A stretch of 64,000 nucleotides of DNA from CBDATA01 sp965202845 (lineage in GTDB: Bacteria; Acidobacteriota; Vicinamibacteria; Marinacidobacterales; Marinacidobacteraceae): positions 1,860,001 through 1,924,000 of the forward strand of contig OZ241856.1 of the NCBI GenBank assembly GCA_965202845.1. The letters run 5' to 3'. The position numbers and the translations under genes were made by a program. Every line of letters starts with the position of its first letter. The first letter of the stretch is position 1. Positions 1-8,056 of this stretch are shown here, piece after piece. The notes below the pieces were generated by a model. It was not told where the DNA came from and did no database searches. It saw nothing but the letters and a program-made list of their open reading frames with translations.

Positions 1-148
1 CCAGGCCGGGGCCCTTGGTGCCGGGAAGCAGCTTTCCGAAGCGGAAGATGACCCCCCGTTCGTATTCATTCAGCACCTTGATCCAGTTGAGAACAAAGAT
101 CGCGATCAGGGCGATCGCGACCAGGGTTCCGAGCGGCAGGCCAAACAT
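1..148 (-). CDS. Slipin/stomatin-like SPFH membrane protein (partial)
   Basis: Only the N-terminal 49 codons are present; the gene runs off the left edge. The ATG at 148 follows an AAAGGAG ribosome site. The start gives a hydrophobic anchor (residues 6-20) followed by ERGVIFRFGKLLPGTKGPGL, the hallmark opening of stomatin/slipin proteins. Family members are bacterial membrane scaffold proteins that pair with NfeD-type proteases. The NfeD gene lies only 27 bp upstream in the same direction, which is the usual slipin-NfeD partnership and supports the call. Confidence 0.85.
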   Translation of the reverse strand, partial: MFGLPLGTLVAIALIAIFVLNWIKVLNEYERGVIFRFGKLLPGTKGPGL

Positions 149-175
149 GGGGTGGGGCTCCTTTGGTTGGGAAAA

Positions 176-1513
176 TCAGGGGTCGCGGGGGGAAGCGGCG
201 GCCGGTTCGACCCGCAGGACGAGACCCTCCACCGCCTGGATGCGCACCCGCTCGCCAACCGCGACCGGATGCGGCGCGACGGCTTGCCAGTACTCCCCGT
301 GGACGAACACAGTGCCCGGACCGTCGGCGGGAATCGCGGTGCGGGCGGTGGCGACCAGCCCGACCATCCCCTCCCGGCCGGTCACCGGCGGCGCCCGGTG
401 GGCGCGGAGGACCATCTGCCCCAGAAACAGGACGAGGGCGGCAAAGACAATCACGGTGGGAATCACGAAACCGAAAGACACGCCGAGCTCCGGAACGGGA
501 AGCGACTGTTCCTCGAAGAAAAAGAGCAGGCCGGCGGCCAGCGCGACCGCGCCGCCCAGCCCCAGAACCCCGAAGGAGGGGGTCAGGGTCTCGGCGACCA
601 GCAAACCAATCCCCACCAGCAGCAGCAGCACCCCGAGCGCGTTGACCGGGAGCAGGTTCAGGCCGAAACCGGCGAGGACCAGGGCCACCACGCCGAGAAT
701 CCCGGGGAACAGCAGGCCGGGATTGGAGAACTCCAGGTAGAGGCCCAGGAGACCGATCATGCCGAGAATGACCGCGAGGCTCGGGTTGGCGATGAAGGAG
801 AGCGCCCGGTCGCGGAGGCTCATCTCGGTGAGGACCACCGGAAGGCCGCCGACCTGGAGCGCCTGCTCCTCCCCGCCGATGCGGCGGACGGTCCGCCCGT
901 CGAGGGCGGCGAGAAAGGCGCCCACATCGTTCGCCACCAAGTCGATCAGGCCGGCTTCCAGCGCCTCCGAAGCCGTCCAGCTGCGCGCCTCGGTCACCCC
1001 CTGTTCGGCCAGCTCCACATCGCGCCCGCGCCGTTCGGCGATCGAGCGGAGGTAGGCGGCGGCATCCGATTCGACCTTCCGGCTCAGGGTTTCGGGCATC
1101 TCGCCCCCGGTCCCGGCGATCGGGGTGGCGGCGCCCATGTTGGTTCCGGGCGCCATTCCGGAGATGTCGGCGGCCAGCGTGATCAGAAACCCGGCGGAGG
1201 CGGCGCGAGCGCCGGACGGACCGACGAAGACCGCGACCGGCGCCTCGCTGTTCAAGACGGCCTCGATGATCTCCCGCATCGAAGTGTCCAGCCCGCCCGG
1301 AGTGTCCAGCCGGATCAGCACCAGCCCGGCCTCCCGCTCGGCGGCGACCCGGATCGTCTCGACCACCCGGGCGGCGGACACCGAGTGGATGATGTCCACC
1401 ACGTCCACCTGCCGGATCTCGTTCGCGGGCGAAACCGAGGGCGCGGCGGCCAGCAGCCCGGCGAGCGCCAGCCCGGTTCGGAAGCCGGAAGCCGGGGGGT
1501 TCTTCCTCCTCAA
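176..1513 (-). CDS. nfeD: NfeD-family membrane serine protease (long form)
   Basis: 445 residues. Order: signal-like hydrophobic segment (about 12-30), a ClpP-like protease domain (about 36-210) with RAASAG carrying the probable nucleophile Ser106 and a probable general base Lys146, then about four membrane helices (about 240-360), then a C-terminal OB-fold NfeD domain (about 380-440). The family cleaves the hydrophobic tail of stomatin-type proteins, and the slipin gene follows directly. The TTG start at 1513 overlaps the greA stop by 4 nt. An AGGAGG lies just inside the reading frame, so the true start could be a few codons later. Confidence 0.9.
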   Translation of the reverse strand: MRRKNPPASGFRTGLALAGLLAAAPSVSPANEIRQVDVVDIIHSVSAARVVETIRVAAEREAGLVLIRLDTPGGLDTSMREIIEAVLNSEAPVAVFVGPSGARAASAGFLITLAADISGMAPGTNMGAATPIAGTGGEMPETLSRKVESDAAAYLRSIAERRGRDVELAEQGVTEARSWTASEALEAGLIDLVANDVGAFLAALDGRTVRRIGGEEQALQVGGLPVVLTEMSLRDRALSFIANPSLAVILGMIGLLGLYLEFSNPGLLFPGILGVVALVLAGFGLNLLPVNALGVLLLLVGIGLLVAETLTPSFGVLGLGGAVALAAGLLFFFEEQSLPVPELGVSFGFVIPTVIVFAALVLFLGQMVLRAHRAPPVTGREGMVGLVATARTAIPADGPGTVFVHGEYWQAVAPHPVAVGERVRIQAVEGLVLRVEPAAASPRDP

Positions 1514-1989
1514 AGGATGCCCCGCTCGTGGATCGTCTTGAGCTCGAGGACTTCGAGTTCGCGCTCGCCGGACGGAGCGGTCAGGTACACGAAGTCCGAC
1601 ACCGCCGCCCCGATGAGCGCTCGCCCGATGGGCGACGCGGTGGAGACCCGGCCCTGGCTGGCGTCGGCCTCCTCGCTCACCACCAGCTCGTAGCGGAATT
1701 CCCGGCCGCTGGTGTGGTCCATTACCCGCACTTCGCTGCCGAGCGACACCCGGTCGGTGGGGATGCTGTCCAGGTGGAGCATCGAGAGGTCGGCGAGCCG
1801 CTTCTTGAGCTGCGCGAGGCGGGCGGCCACGAAAGCCTGGCGCTCCTTGGCGGCGTCGTACTCGGCGTTCTCGGAAAGGTCGCCGTGCTCGCGCGCCTCC
1901 TTGATCTGCTTCGGGAGGCGCAGATGCAGCTCCTCCTCAAGATCGCGGACTTCCGCTTCCAGTTTCGCGCGAAAGGAGAGTGGCGCCAA
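1510..1989 (-). CDS. greA: Transcription elongation factor GreA
   Basis: About 159 residues from a TTG start at 1989, preceded by GGGGGGAGG at 5 nt spacing; this length is typical of GreA (about 158). An in-frame ATG at 2040 would add 17 unlikely residues. The N-terminal coiled coil carries EHGDLSENAEYDAAKERQ, the signature whose acidic residues reach the polymerase active site. The C-terminal FKBP-like domain carries TASPIGRALIG. GreA rescues backtracked RNA polymerase by stimulating transcript cleavage. The stop overlaps the nfeD start (TTGA). Confidence 0.93.
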   Translation of the reverse strand: MAPLSFRAKLEAEVRDLEEELHLRLPKQIKEAREHGDLSENAEYDAAKERQAFVAARLAQLKKRLADLSMLHLDSIPTDRVSLGSEVRVMDHTSGREFRYELVVSEEADASQGRVSTASPIGRALIGAAVSDFVYLTAPSGERELEVLELKTIHERGIL

Positions 1990-2106
1990 GGAATCCTCCC
2001 CCCGGGACGCGGCAAAGGGCGCCAGCCGGGACCGGGGCATGATACTTCGGCGGCGGGAGCGGGTCGCTATCATTCCCGCCTCCCCCTGCCAGGAGGGCGT
2101 CCCCCG

Positions 2107-2718
2107 ATGCAATTCCGATCCGCCCGGAGACGGGTTTTCGCCGTGCTTCTCGCCGGCCTTTTCCTGCCGCTTGCGGCCGGAGCGCAAACCATGCAACTGA
2201 AGGTGGGCGACAAGGCCCCTATGTTCCCGAATCCGCTGCCCTCGACGGCTGGCGAGTCGGCGGGCGCGGTCTCGCTGGATCTCGGCGATGCGCTCGGCCG
2301 GAAGAACATCGTGCTCGCGTTCTACGTGGCCGACTGGACCGGGGGTTGAACGCTCCAGTTTTCGTCCTACAAGGACGACATCCAGAAGTTTCTGGATGCG
2401 GACACCCAGGTTTTCGGAATCAGCGTGGACACCCCCTTCTCCCAGTGGAACTGGCTCCGGAGCGTCGGCGAGGACTCCGGCGCGATGGTGGCGCCGGCCG
2501 GCGAAGGCGAGCTGCCCGGACTGGTGCTGCTCTCCGACCAGAAGTCGGAGGTGGTGGACGCCTACCGGGTCGAACCGATTGAAATCAACGGCGTGCGCTA
2601 CGCCTCGCGCGCCACGTTCGTGATCGACCGCGAAGGCGTGCTGCGGTACGTCAACTACGACTACCAGATCCGCGAGGACTACGAACCGCTCCTCGAAGCC
2701 CTGGCCGGTCTCGAGTAG
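2107..2718 (+). CDS. Exported peroxiredoxin with in-frame UGA (putative selenoprotein)
   Basis: Read through TGA at 2347-2349 this is a 203-residue protein. It starts at ATG 2107 behind an AGGAGG, with a signal peptide ending in AGA at residue 26. The TGA is codon 81, in FYVADWTGG-U-TLQ; this aligns residue for residue with the peroxidatic motif FFPxDFTxxC of AhpC/TSA peroxiredoxins, so UGA stands exactly where the catalytic Cys should be. The reading frame stays open and homologous on both sides (FGISVDTPFSQ, FVIDREGVLRYVNYDY), and there is no Cys elsewhere, implying a 1-Sec enzyme. Hairpins follow the UGA. Family role: reduction of hydroperoxides, here in the periplasm. The selenium machinery (selA, selB, selC, selD) is not in the window. 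Alternative: nonsense mutation or sequencing error. Confidence 0.8.
2362..2398 (+). promoter_or_regulatory. Candidate bacterial SECIS: tandem hairpins after the UGA
   Basis: Two perfect stems follow the TGA (2347-2349). The first pairs 2362-2367 (TCGTCC) with 2373-2378 (GGACGA) across a 5-nt loop lying 19-23 nt after the UGA. The second pairs 2379-2385 (CATCCAG) with 2392-2398 (CTGGATG) across the loop AAGTTT, which contains a GU. Bacterial SECIS elements sit within about 40 nt of the UGA inside the coding region and usually have a G near the start of the apical loop. The first fits the distance better, the second fits the loop better. Confidence 0.5.
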
Positions 2719-2730
2719 CCGGGGCGATCG

Positions 2731-3453
2731 GTGTCCGCCGGGTCCGGGGCCCTCGTGGTCCCGATGCGTCGCGGACCCGCCAACGCCATCGACTCGGAGC
2801 TGCTCGCGACGCTTGACCGGCGCCTCGACGAAGCCGAACGGAGCGGGCGCCCGCTGGTTCTGACCGGATCCGGGCGGTTCTTTTGCGCCGGGCTCAACCT
2901 GCGGTCGCTCCCCGACGAACGCGAGGCGATGGGAGCCTTCCTGGACCAGTTCGAGGACCTGCTGATGCGGCTGTTCCTGCTGCCCTGCCCCACCGTCGCC
3001 GCGGTGAACGGCCATGCAGTGGCCGGCGGCGCGTTGCTGGCCGCCGCCTGCGACGTCCGCTTCGGCGCCGAGGGCAACTACCGGGTGGGTGTTTCCGAAG
3101 TGAGCCTGGGAGTCGTCTTTCCGGCGATCGCGTTTCAGATCCTGCGCTCGGCGGTGCCGCGGTCGCGGATTCCCGAAGTCCTGCTGGCGGGCCATCTGAA
3201 CAAACCGGTGGGGGCGGTGGGCGCCGGATTCCTGCACGAGCTGTGCCCCGCCGGGGAGCTTCTGGAGCGGGCGGTGGAACGGGCGGAGATGCTGGGCGCC
3301 CAGCCGCGTTTCGCCTACACCCACAGCAAGCGGGCGCTGCGCGACGGGTATGTGGAGCGCGCCCGGGCTCGCCGCGCCGCCTGCCGCGAAGCGTTTTTGG
3401 ACACCTGGTTCTCGGAGGACGCGGCCCAGCGCCGCGCCGCCGTCGCGTCGTAG
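2731..3453 (+). CDS. Enoyl-CoA hydratase/isomerase (crotonase) family protein
   Basis: 240 residues from GTG 2731, 12 bp after the peroxiredoxin stop, so the two are probably co-transcribed. Crotonase signatures: PANAIDSELLATLDRRLDEA near the N-terminus, the first oxyanion-hole segment RFFCAGLNLRSL, the second NGHAVAGGALLAAACDVRFG, and a possible catalytic Glu in GVSEVSLGVVFP. The family hydrates or isomerises acyl-CoA thioesters; the substrate cannot be told from sequence. The usual C-terminal helices are present, with an Arg-rich end. Confidence 0.85.
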   Translation: MSAGSGALVVPMRRGPANAIDSELLATLDRRLDEAERSGRPLVLTGSGRFFCAGLNLRSLPDEREAMGAFLDQFEDLLMRLFLLPCPTVAAVNGHAVAGGALLAAACDVRFGAEGNYRVGVSEVSLGVVFPAIAFQILRSAVPRSRIPEVLLAGHLNKPVGAVGAGFLHELCPAGELLERAVERAEMLGAQPRFAYTHSKRALRDGYVERARARRAACREAFLDTWFSEDAAQRRAAVAS

Positions 3454-3458
3454 TCGGA

Positions 3459-3926
3459 TCAGCGGGAGATGAAGCTGTAGATCCGGAACTCTCCGTCCCG
3501 TTCCAGCATGGAGCCGAAGAGCCGCACCGTGCGTTCGGTTCCGTCCGGCGACCGCACCGTCAGCCGGGAACCCCGGTGGACGCGGAACTCCCCGTAGTCG
3601 GTCGTCTCCCCGGTGAAATCCAGCTCGACCAGCTCCCACTGCTGCCCCCGGAAGCGGCGGAACGTGCGGTCGAAGTCGTCGAGGTGGCGCATCTCGTGCT
3701 GGCCCCAGATGAAGCCGGCCGAGGTGTTGCGCTCCGGCCGGCTCGCCGGAAGACGCGGATAGACGACGTTCCGGAACTCGGTCTCGCCCATCGCGAGCGC
3801 CAGCAGCCCCTCCCGATCCTCCGCCTGGAGACGGGCGAGCGCCTCCCGGGCCGCCGCCTCGGCAGTCGGAAAACCGTGGTGCGTCGCCCCGGCGAGCAGC
3901 GCGCAGAGGAGGACGGGGACGAACAT
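3459..3926 (-). CDS. Small exported protein of unknown function
   Basis: 155 residues from ATG 3926, which overlaps the stop of the upstream lipoprotein gene by 1 nt (TGATG), suggesting translational coupling. Signal peptide at residues 1-15 (FVPVLLCALLAGA). The body has a helical stretch (EAAAREALARLQAEDREGLL) and a beta-rich end (GSRLTVRSPDGTERTVRLFG). The shape resembles NTF2/DUF4440-like small domains but I see no decisive motif. As the third gene after a TonB receptor and a lipoprotein, it may serve the same cell-envelope process. A TTG 24 nt further upstream is a weaker start. Confidence 0.7.
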   Translation of the reverse strand: MFVPVLLCALLAGATHHGFPTAEAAAREALARLQAEDREGLLALAMGETEFRNVVYPRLPASRPERNTSAGFIWGQHEMRHLDDFDRTFRRFRGQQWELVELDFTGETTDYGEFRVHRGSRLTVRSPDGTERTVRLFGSMLERDGEFRIYSFISR

Positions 3927-5230
3927 CAGTTCGGAGCGAAGTTTGTCCAACCGGTGAACCAGTCATCGCCCGCATCGCAGGCGCCGATGTAGTTGACCGG
4001 CTCGAAGAAGCCGTCGTTCGGCGGCATCGCCGCGCCGCTGAGCGCGGCGGCGTTCGCCTCCGGGCAGGGGTTGAAGTCCGCGCCCATCCCGAACGGCGCC
4101 GTCAGCCCCGGATCGGTTTCCTGGATCCCCATCCAGCCCGCCACGTACTCCATGACCGAAGAACCCTCCGGGGCGTTGTTCCCGTCCTTGAAGTTCGCGT
4201 CCCCGTTGTTGAAGAAGTACGAGTTCCTCACCGTCAGGTCTCCGGAGGCGGCGAGCTGGTAGGTGGCGGGATGGTCGAGAACCAGTCCGCCCTCCTTGAA
4301 CCCGGTGACGATGGCGTTGCCGATCTCGGCGGAGGTGCCCTCCCGGAGCAGCATCCCGATGTCGCTCTCGGCGCCCCGTTCCGTTCCCGGATCGCCGATC
4401 AGGGTGATGTTGTAGAGCGTCGGGTCGGAACGGGGGGCGAGGTCGTTGTTTTCCGCATTGTTGTCCGCCTCGATGCCGTTGTCGGCGTCATCGCCGAACT
4501 GCCGGGCGATCCAGAACTGGCCGCGCCCGCGCCAGCCGTCCGTCCAGTCGAAGCTGTCGTCGGCGACCCCGGTGCAGACCACGTGCTTCGCGTCCACCAT
4601 GCCGCCGAAGAACTCCACCCCATCGTCCTTGCTCAGGTGCACCTGGATGAAATCGACCGTCGTGCCGTTGCCGACGCCCTGGAAGGCGATTCCGTTCAGC
4701 TCGTTGTCCGGGCTGAACTCGGCGCCGGCGAACTCGACCCGGACGTACCTGAGCGCGCCACTGTCGTCACCGGCATCCGAACCGCCATACACGCCGGTGT
4801 CGCCCTCCCCCTGGGCGAGTCCGCCGGGGACGTTCAGGGGGGCGCGACCGTTGATGATGAGGCCGCCCCAGTCGCCCCGGGCGCGATCCCCATCCGCCTG
4901 ATCGCTGGTGAAGACGATGGGGCTCTCCTTCGCGCCTTCAGCCACCAAGCGGCCGCCCCGGGCCACGACCAGCGCGCCGATGGTGGCGCTTTCGCCGTAT
5001 ATCGTGGTTCCGGCTTCGATGGTCAAGGTCGCCCCCTCGTTCACGAAGACGGTTCCGGAGAGCAGGTATTCGGTGTCCGCCGCAAGGGTCCGGTCGGCGT
5101 CAATGCTTCCCGACAAGATCGTCGGGCCGGAAGCGGGGGCAGGGGCCGGCGCCGGAGTGGCGATGCTGACGGCATCGTCGCCGCCGCACCCGGCGAGAAG
5201 CAAAAGCCCGAGGACTGCTGCCGGACGCAC
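3926..5230 (-). CDS. Beta-helix-like lipoprotein paired with TonB receptor
   Basis: 434 residues from GTG 5230, just 2 bp after the receptor stop. Lipobox LLLAGC puts the lipid-anchored Cys at residue 15, followed by an Ala/Pro linker. The body shows parallel-beta-helix-like repeats: GTVFVNEGATLTIEAGTTIY, GALVVARGGRLVAEG and SPIVFTSD, then Asp/Asn-rich turns (GDDADNGIEADNNAENND). Similar lipoproteins often sit beside TonB receptors in Bacteroidota and Proteobacteria (from memory). I infer an outer-membrane partner that binds the ligand imported by the receptor; the ligand is unknown. Confidence 0.8.
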   Translation of the reverse strand: MRPAAVLGLLLLAGCGGDDAVSIATPAPAPAPASGPTILSGSIDADRTLAADTEYLLSGTVFVNEGATLTIEAGTTIYGESATIGALVVARGGRLVAEGAKESPIVFTSDQADGDRARGDWGGLIINGRAPLNVPGGLAQGEGDTGVYGGSDAGDDSGALRYVRVEFAGAEFSPDNELNGIAFQGVGNGTTVDFIQVHLSKDDGVEFFGGMVDAKHVVCTGVADDSFDWTDGWRGRGQFWIARQFGDDADNGIEADNNAENNDLAPRSDPTLYNITLIGDPGTERGAESDIGMLLREGTSAEIGNAIVTGFKEGGLVLDHPATYQLAASGDLTVRNSYFFNNGDANFKDGNNAPEGSSVMEYVAGWMGIQETDPGLTAPFGMGADFNPCPEANAAALSGAAMPPNDGFFEPVNYIGACDAGDDWFTGWTNFAPN

Positions 5231-5232
5231 GG

Positions 5233-7977
5233 CTAACGGACGTTCCAGGATGCGCTGAGCGAAGCGGAGCGGCCCAGACTGAAGACCCGCTGGACCTGGC
5301 CGCCCTGGGTGAATCGGTGTTCGGAGTCGAGCAGGTTGTCGAACGAGGCCCGCAGGCTCCACGCCGCCCCGAAATTCTTCTGGAGCGTCGCGTCGAGGGT
5401 TCCCCGCCCCGCCTCGAGGATGTCCGGCAGTCCCAGCGATCCCACATCCACGATCCGGTCGTCGAAGTAGTTGTAGAGCACCCGGAAGCTCCCGTCGATT
5501 TCGGGAAGCGCCAGGGCGGCGGTGAGGTTCACGGTGTGCGCCGATTGGCCGGCCAGCGGGCGCTCGAGGTTGGTCTGCACCTGTCCGGCGACCTTCTCGA
5601 TCTCGATCCGGGAGTTCACGAAGGTGTAGTTGGCGGAGGTTGAAAGACGACCGAAATCGCGCCTCCCCTCCAGTTCGACGCCAGCATTTCGCGCGCCCAG
5701 GGCGTTGGCGTACGACGTGCGCAGCTGGGCGGTGGGCTGCACCACCCGCTCGATGGGACTGTCGAAATGCTTGTAGAAGGCGCTGATCGCCAGCACTTCG
5801 GTGGGGCGCGGGAAGGTCTCGAACCGGACGTCCACGTTGCGGATCCACGCCCGCTCGAGGTTCGGGTTGCCGACCACCGCGCGCCCGCCCACCACATCGG
5901 TGAACTCGAAGGGCGCCAGCTCCCGGAACTCGGGACGGTTCACCGTATGGCTGTAACCGACCCGAAGGTTGGTGGCGGCGCTCCATGCGTACACCATGTT
6001 GAAGCCGGGAAGCAGATCGGTGTTCTCGAGGTTCGCGGTGATCGTCCCGTTGCGGACCGAGAATGGGTCGAAGGTGTCCACCACCTGCGCCGAACGCTCC
6101 ACCCGCGCGCCGCCGATGACGCGGAGTCGATCCGAGATCGGCAGATCCACCATTCCGAAGAAGGCGGATACCTGCTGCTCGGCGGTGTAGGCGTCGGTCG
6201 GTCGGGTCTCCTCCCGAAGCTCGAAGACCGGCCCGATGAGCTTGGGGATGAACAGCTCCTCGGGAGGCAGGGTCGGGTCGGCGGCGCCGGCGCCCCTGGG
6301 GGTCATGCGGAAACGACGCGACGAAAAATCCCGATCCCGGACGGAAAGCGACGGCCCGAACTTGATGCTGGCGGGCAGCCCGCTCCATTGGGTGAAGAAG
6401 GAGCTCCAGGCAAAGCCGAACTCCCGCACCGTGTCGGTGAGATCGTTGAACATCCGGAAGCCGCTCTGGGATTCGTCGGCCAGCGCCATGCCGCCGGCCG
6501 AGGGGTTGTATTCGTAGAGCGTCTCGCGGAGATCGGGCTCGTCGCGGGTGGCCTGCGAGAGGGTGGCGCCCCATTCCAGCAGGCCGTTGCCGAGCGAGGC
6601 GAAGCGGTGCTCGCCGGAGAGCCGCGAGGACAGGATGGACTCCTCGACCTGGTGCAGGCGGGTGTTCTCGATGTTTTCCCCCACGTCGGCGTTGTAGCCC
6701 TCGAACCGGCGCGCTTCGTTCTTCGAGCTGTGAGTGTAGAAGGTCTCCAGTGCCATCCGGTGCTGGCCGGAAAATTTGTAGGCGAGGTTCCCGATGATCC
6801 CGGTGGACGCCTTCGACTCGGTGATTCGGAAGTCGTAATCGTTCTGGACGTCGAGCTCGCCGTCGGAAACCGAGTAGTAGGTCTGCTCCTCGTCGGTGTT
6901 CTGGCGCCCTTGCGACCAGGTGGCGCTGACGATGGCGCCGAGCTTGTCCCAGCTGTTTCCGGCCACGAAGCTCCAGGACTGGTCCTGTCCGATCCGGTCC
7001 TCCACCGGCGACCAGACGTTCGAAAACGACTCGCCCATTATTTCCAGCTGGTCCGGGGTGAAGCCGGCGTTGCTGAACCGGCCTCTGCGAACCACCTTGG
7101 CGTCCGGAATCGCCGCGGGGAGACTTCGTCCGGCGCTGTCGCCGAAGCCGAACGCGCCGAGGCTGCCGCCGCGGTGGGTCAGCCCGTCCTCGAAGGTGGT
7201 GCCCTGGGTGAACCCCTGGGACATCGAGAACCGCAGCACCGGGGCGGTCGGAAAGGCCAGCGGATCGATTTCCACCAGTCCGCCGGAGAAGTCCGCCGGC
7301 TTGTCGGGAAGGTACGACTTGACGACCGAAACGCTCTCGATGAGACCGGTGGGGAAGAGATCCAGCGGCACCACCCGCTTGTCGGGCTCGGTGGTCGGGA
7401 GCACCGCCCCGTTCAGGGTGGTGTTCGAGTACCGCTCGCCGAGGCCGCGCACGAAGACGTACTGGTTGTCCACCACCGTGAGGCCGGTGACCCGCTTCAT
7501 CGCCGAGGCCGCATTCGAGTCGGAGTTCCGCTTCATTTCCTCCGCCCCCAGGTTGTCGGCGATGACGCCGGCCCGCTGGCGCTCGACCAGCTGGGCTTCG
7601 GCGGTGTGGAGCGCCACGTCCGCGACGGCTGCGGTCACCGTCACCGTCTCGGCGAACCGCTCCATGCTGAGCGCCACATCCAGCCGGACCGTCTGGCCGG
7701 CCGCGATGTCGACCTCCACCAGCTCCTCCTCGTAGCCGTTGAAGGCGATGCGGAGTTGCTGGACGCCCTCCGGCGCTTCCACCGAGAAGGCGCCGTCGAG
7801 CTCGGTGTAGACCGTCCGGCTGGTCGAGACGACGGTGACCGGCGCGGCGGGGAGGGTCATCGCGTTGAAGCTGTCGCGCACGACGCCGGTGACGACGCCG
7901 GTGTCCGGCGCCTCGTCGGCGGGGAGGGAGAGGGAGGAAAGCGCGAGGGCGGGCGCCGCGAGGAGCAGGGGAAGCAT
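5233..7977 (-). CDS. TonB-dependent outer-membrane receptor
   Basis: 914 residues. Order: signal peptide (1 to about 20); a carboxypeptidase-regulatory-like domain (about 28-105; GVVTGVVRDSFNAMTLPAAPV, YTELDGAFSVEAP); a plug domain (about 110-240; MKRNSDSNAASAMKRVTGL, YVFVRGLGERYSNTTLNG); and a 22-strand-type beta barrel ending in an aromatic-containing last strand (SLSASWNVR). It imports a ligand across the outer membrane using TonB energy. ATG 7977 is taken as the start; an adjacent GTG at 7980 is equally possible. The beta-helix lipoprotein and small exported protein follow at 2 bp and with a 1-nt overlap, forming a three-gene unit. Confidence 0.92.
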   Translation of the reverse strand: MLPLLLAAPALALSSLSLPADEAPDTGVVTGVVRDSFNAMTLPAAPVTVVSTSRTVYTELDGAFSVEAPEGVQQLRIAFNGYEEELVEVDIAAGQTVRLDVALSMERFAETVTVTAAVADVALHTAEAQLVERQRAGVIADNLGAEEMKRNSDSNAASAMKRVTGLTVVDNQYVFVRGLGERYSNTTLNGAVLPTTEPDKRVVPLDLFPTGLIESVSVVKSYLPDKPADFSGGLVEIDPLAFPTAPVLRFSMSQGFTQGTTFEDGLTHRGGSLGAFGFGDSAGRSLPAAIPDAKVVRRGRFSNAGFTPDQLEIMGESFSNVWSPVEDRIGQDQSWSFVAGNSWDKLGAIVSATWSQGRQNTDEEQTYYSVSDGELDVQNDYDFRITESKASTGIIGNLAYKFSGQHRMALETFYTHSSKNEARRFEGYNADVGENIENTRLHQVEESILSSRLSGEHRFASLGNGLLEWGATLSQATRDEPDLRETLYEYNPSAGGMALADESQSGFRMFNDLTDTVREFGFAWSSFFTQWSGLPASIKFGPSLSVRDRDFSSRRFRMTPRGAGAADPTLPPEELFIPKLIGPVFELREETRPTDAYTAEQQVSAFFGMVDLPISDRLRVIGGARVERSAQVVDTFDPFSVRNGTITANLENTDLLPGFNMVYAWSAATNLRVGYSHTVNRPEFRELAPFEFTDVVGGRAVVGNPNLERAWIRNVDVRFETFPRPTEVLAISAFYKHFDSPIERVVQPTAQLRTSYANALGARNAGVELEGRRDFGRLSTSANYTFVNSRIEIEKVAGQVQTNLERPLAGQSAHTVNLTAALALPEIDGSFRVLYNYFDDRIVDVGSLGLPDILEAGRGTLDATLQKNFGAAWSLRASFDNLLDSEHRFTQGGQVQRVFSLGRSASLSASWNVR

Positions 7978-8056
7978 CACGGGGCGGATTCTCGCCAGCC
8001 GAGGCTCCCGTCATGTGACCGGAAGGTGAAAGGAATGCGAGTTTCCGGCGAAAAGA

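Noticed and set aside
2107..2349. Peroxiredoxin gene read as two fragments or a simple pseudogene
   Set aside because: The only disruption is one TGA at the catalytic position; the frame and homology continue on both sides with no other lesion, and hairpins follow, so Sec insertion is the better reading.
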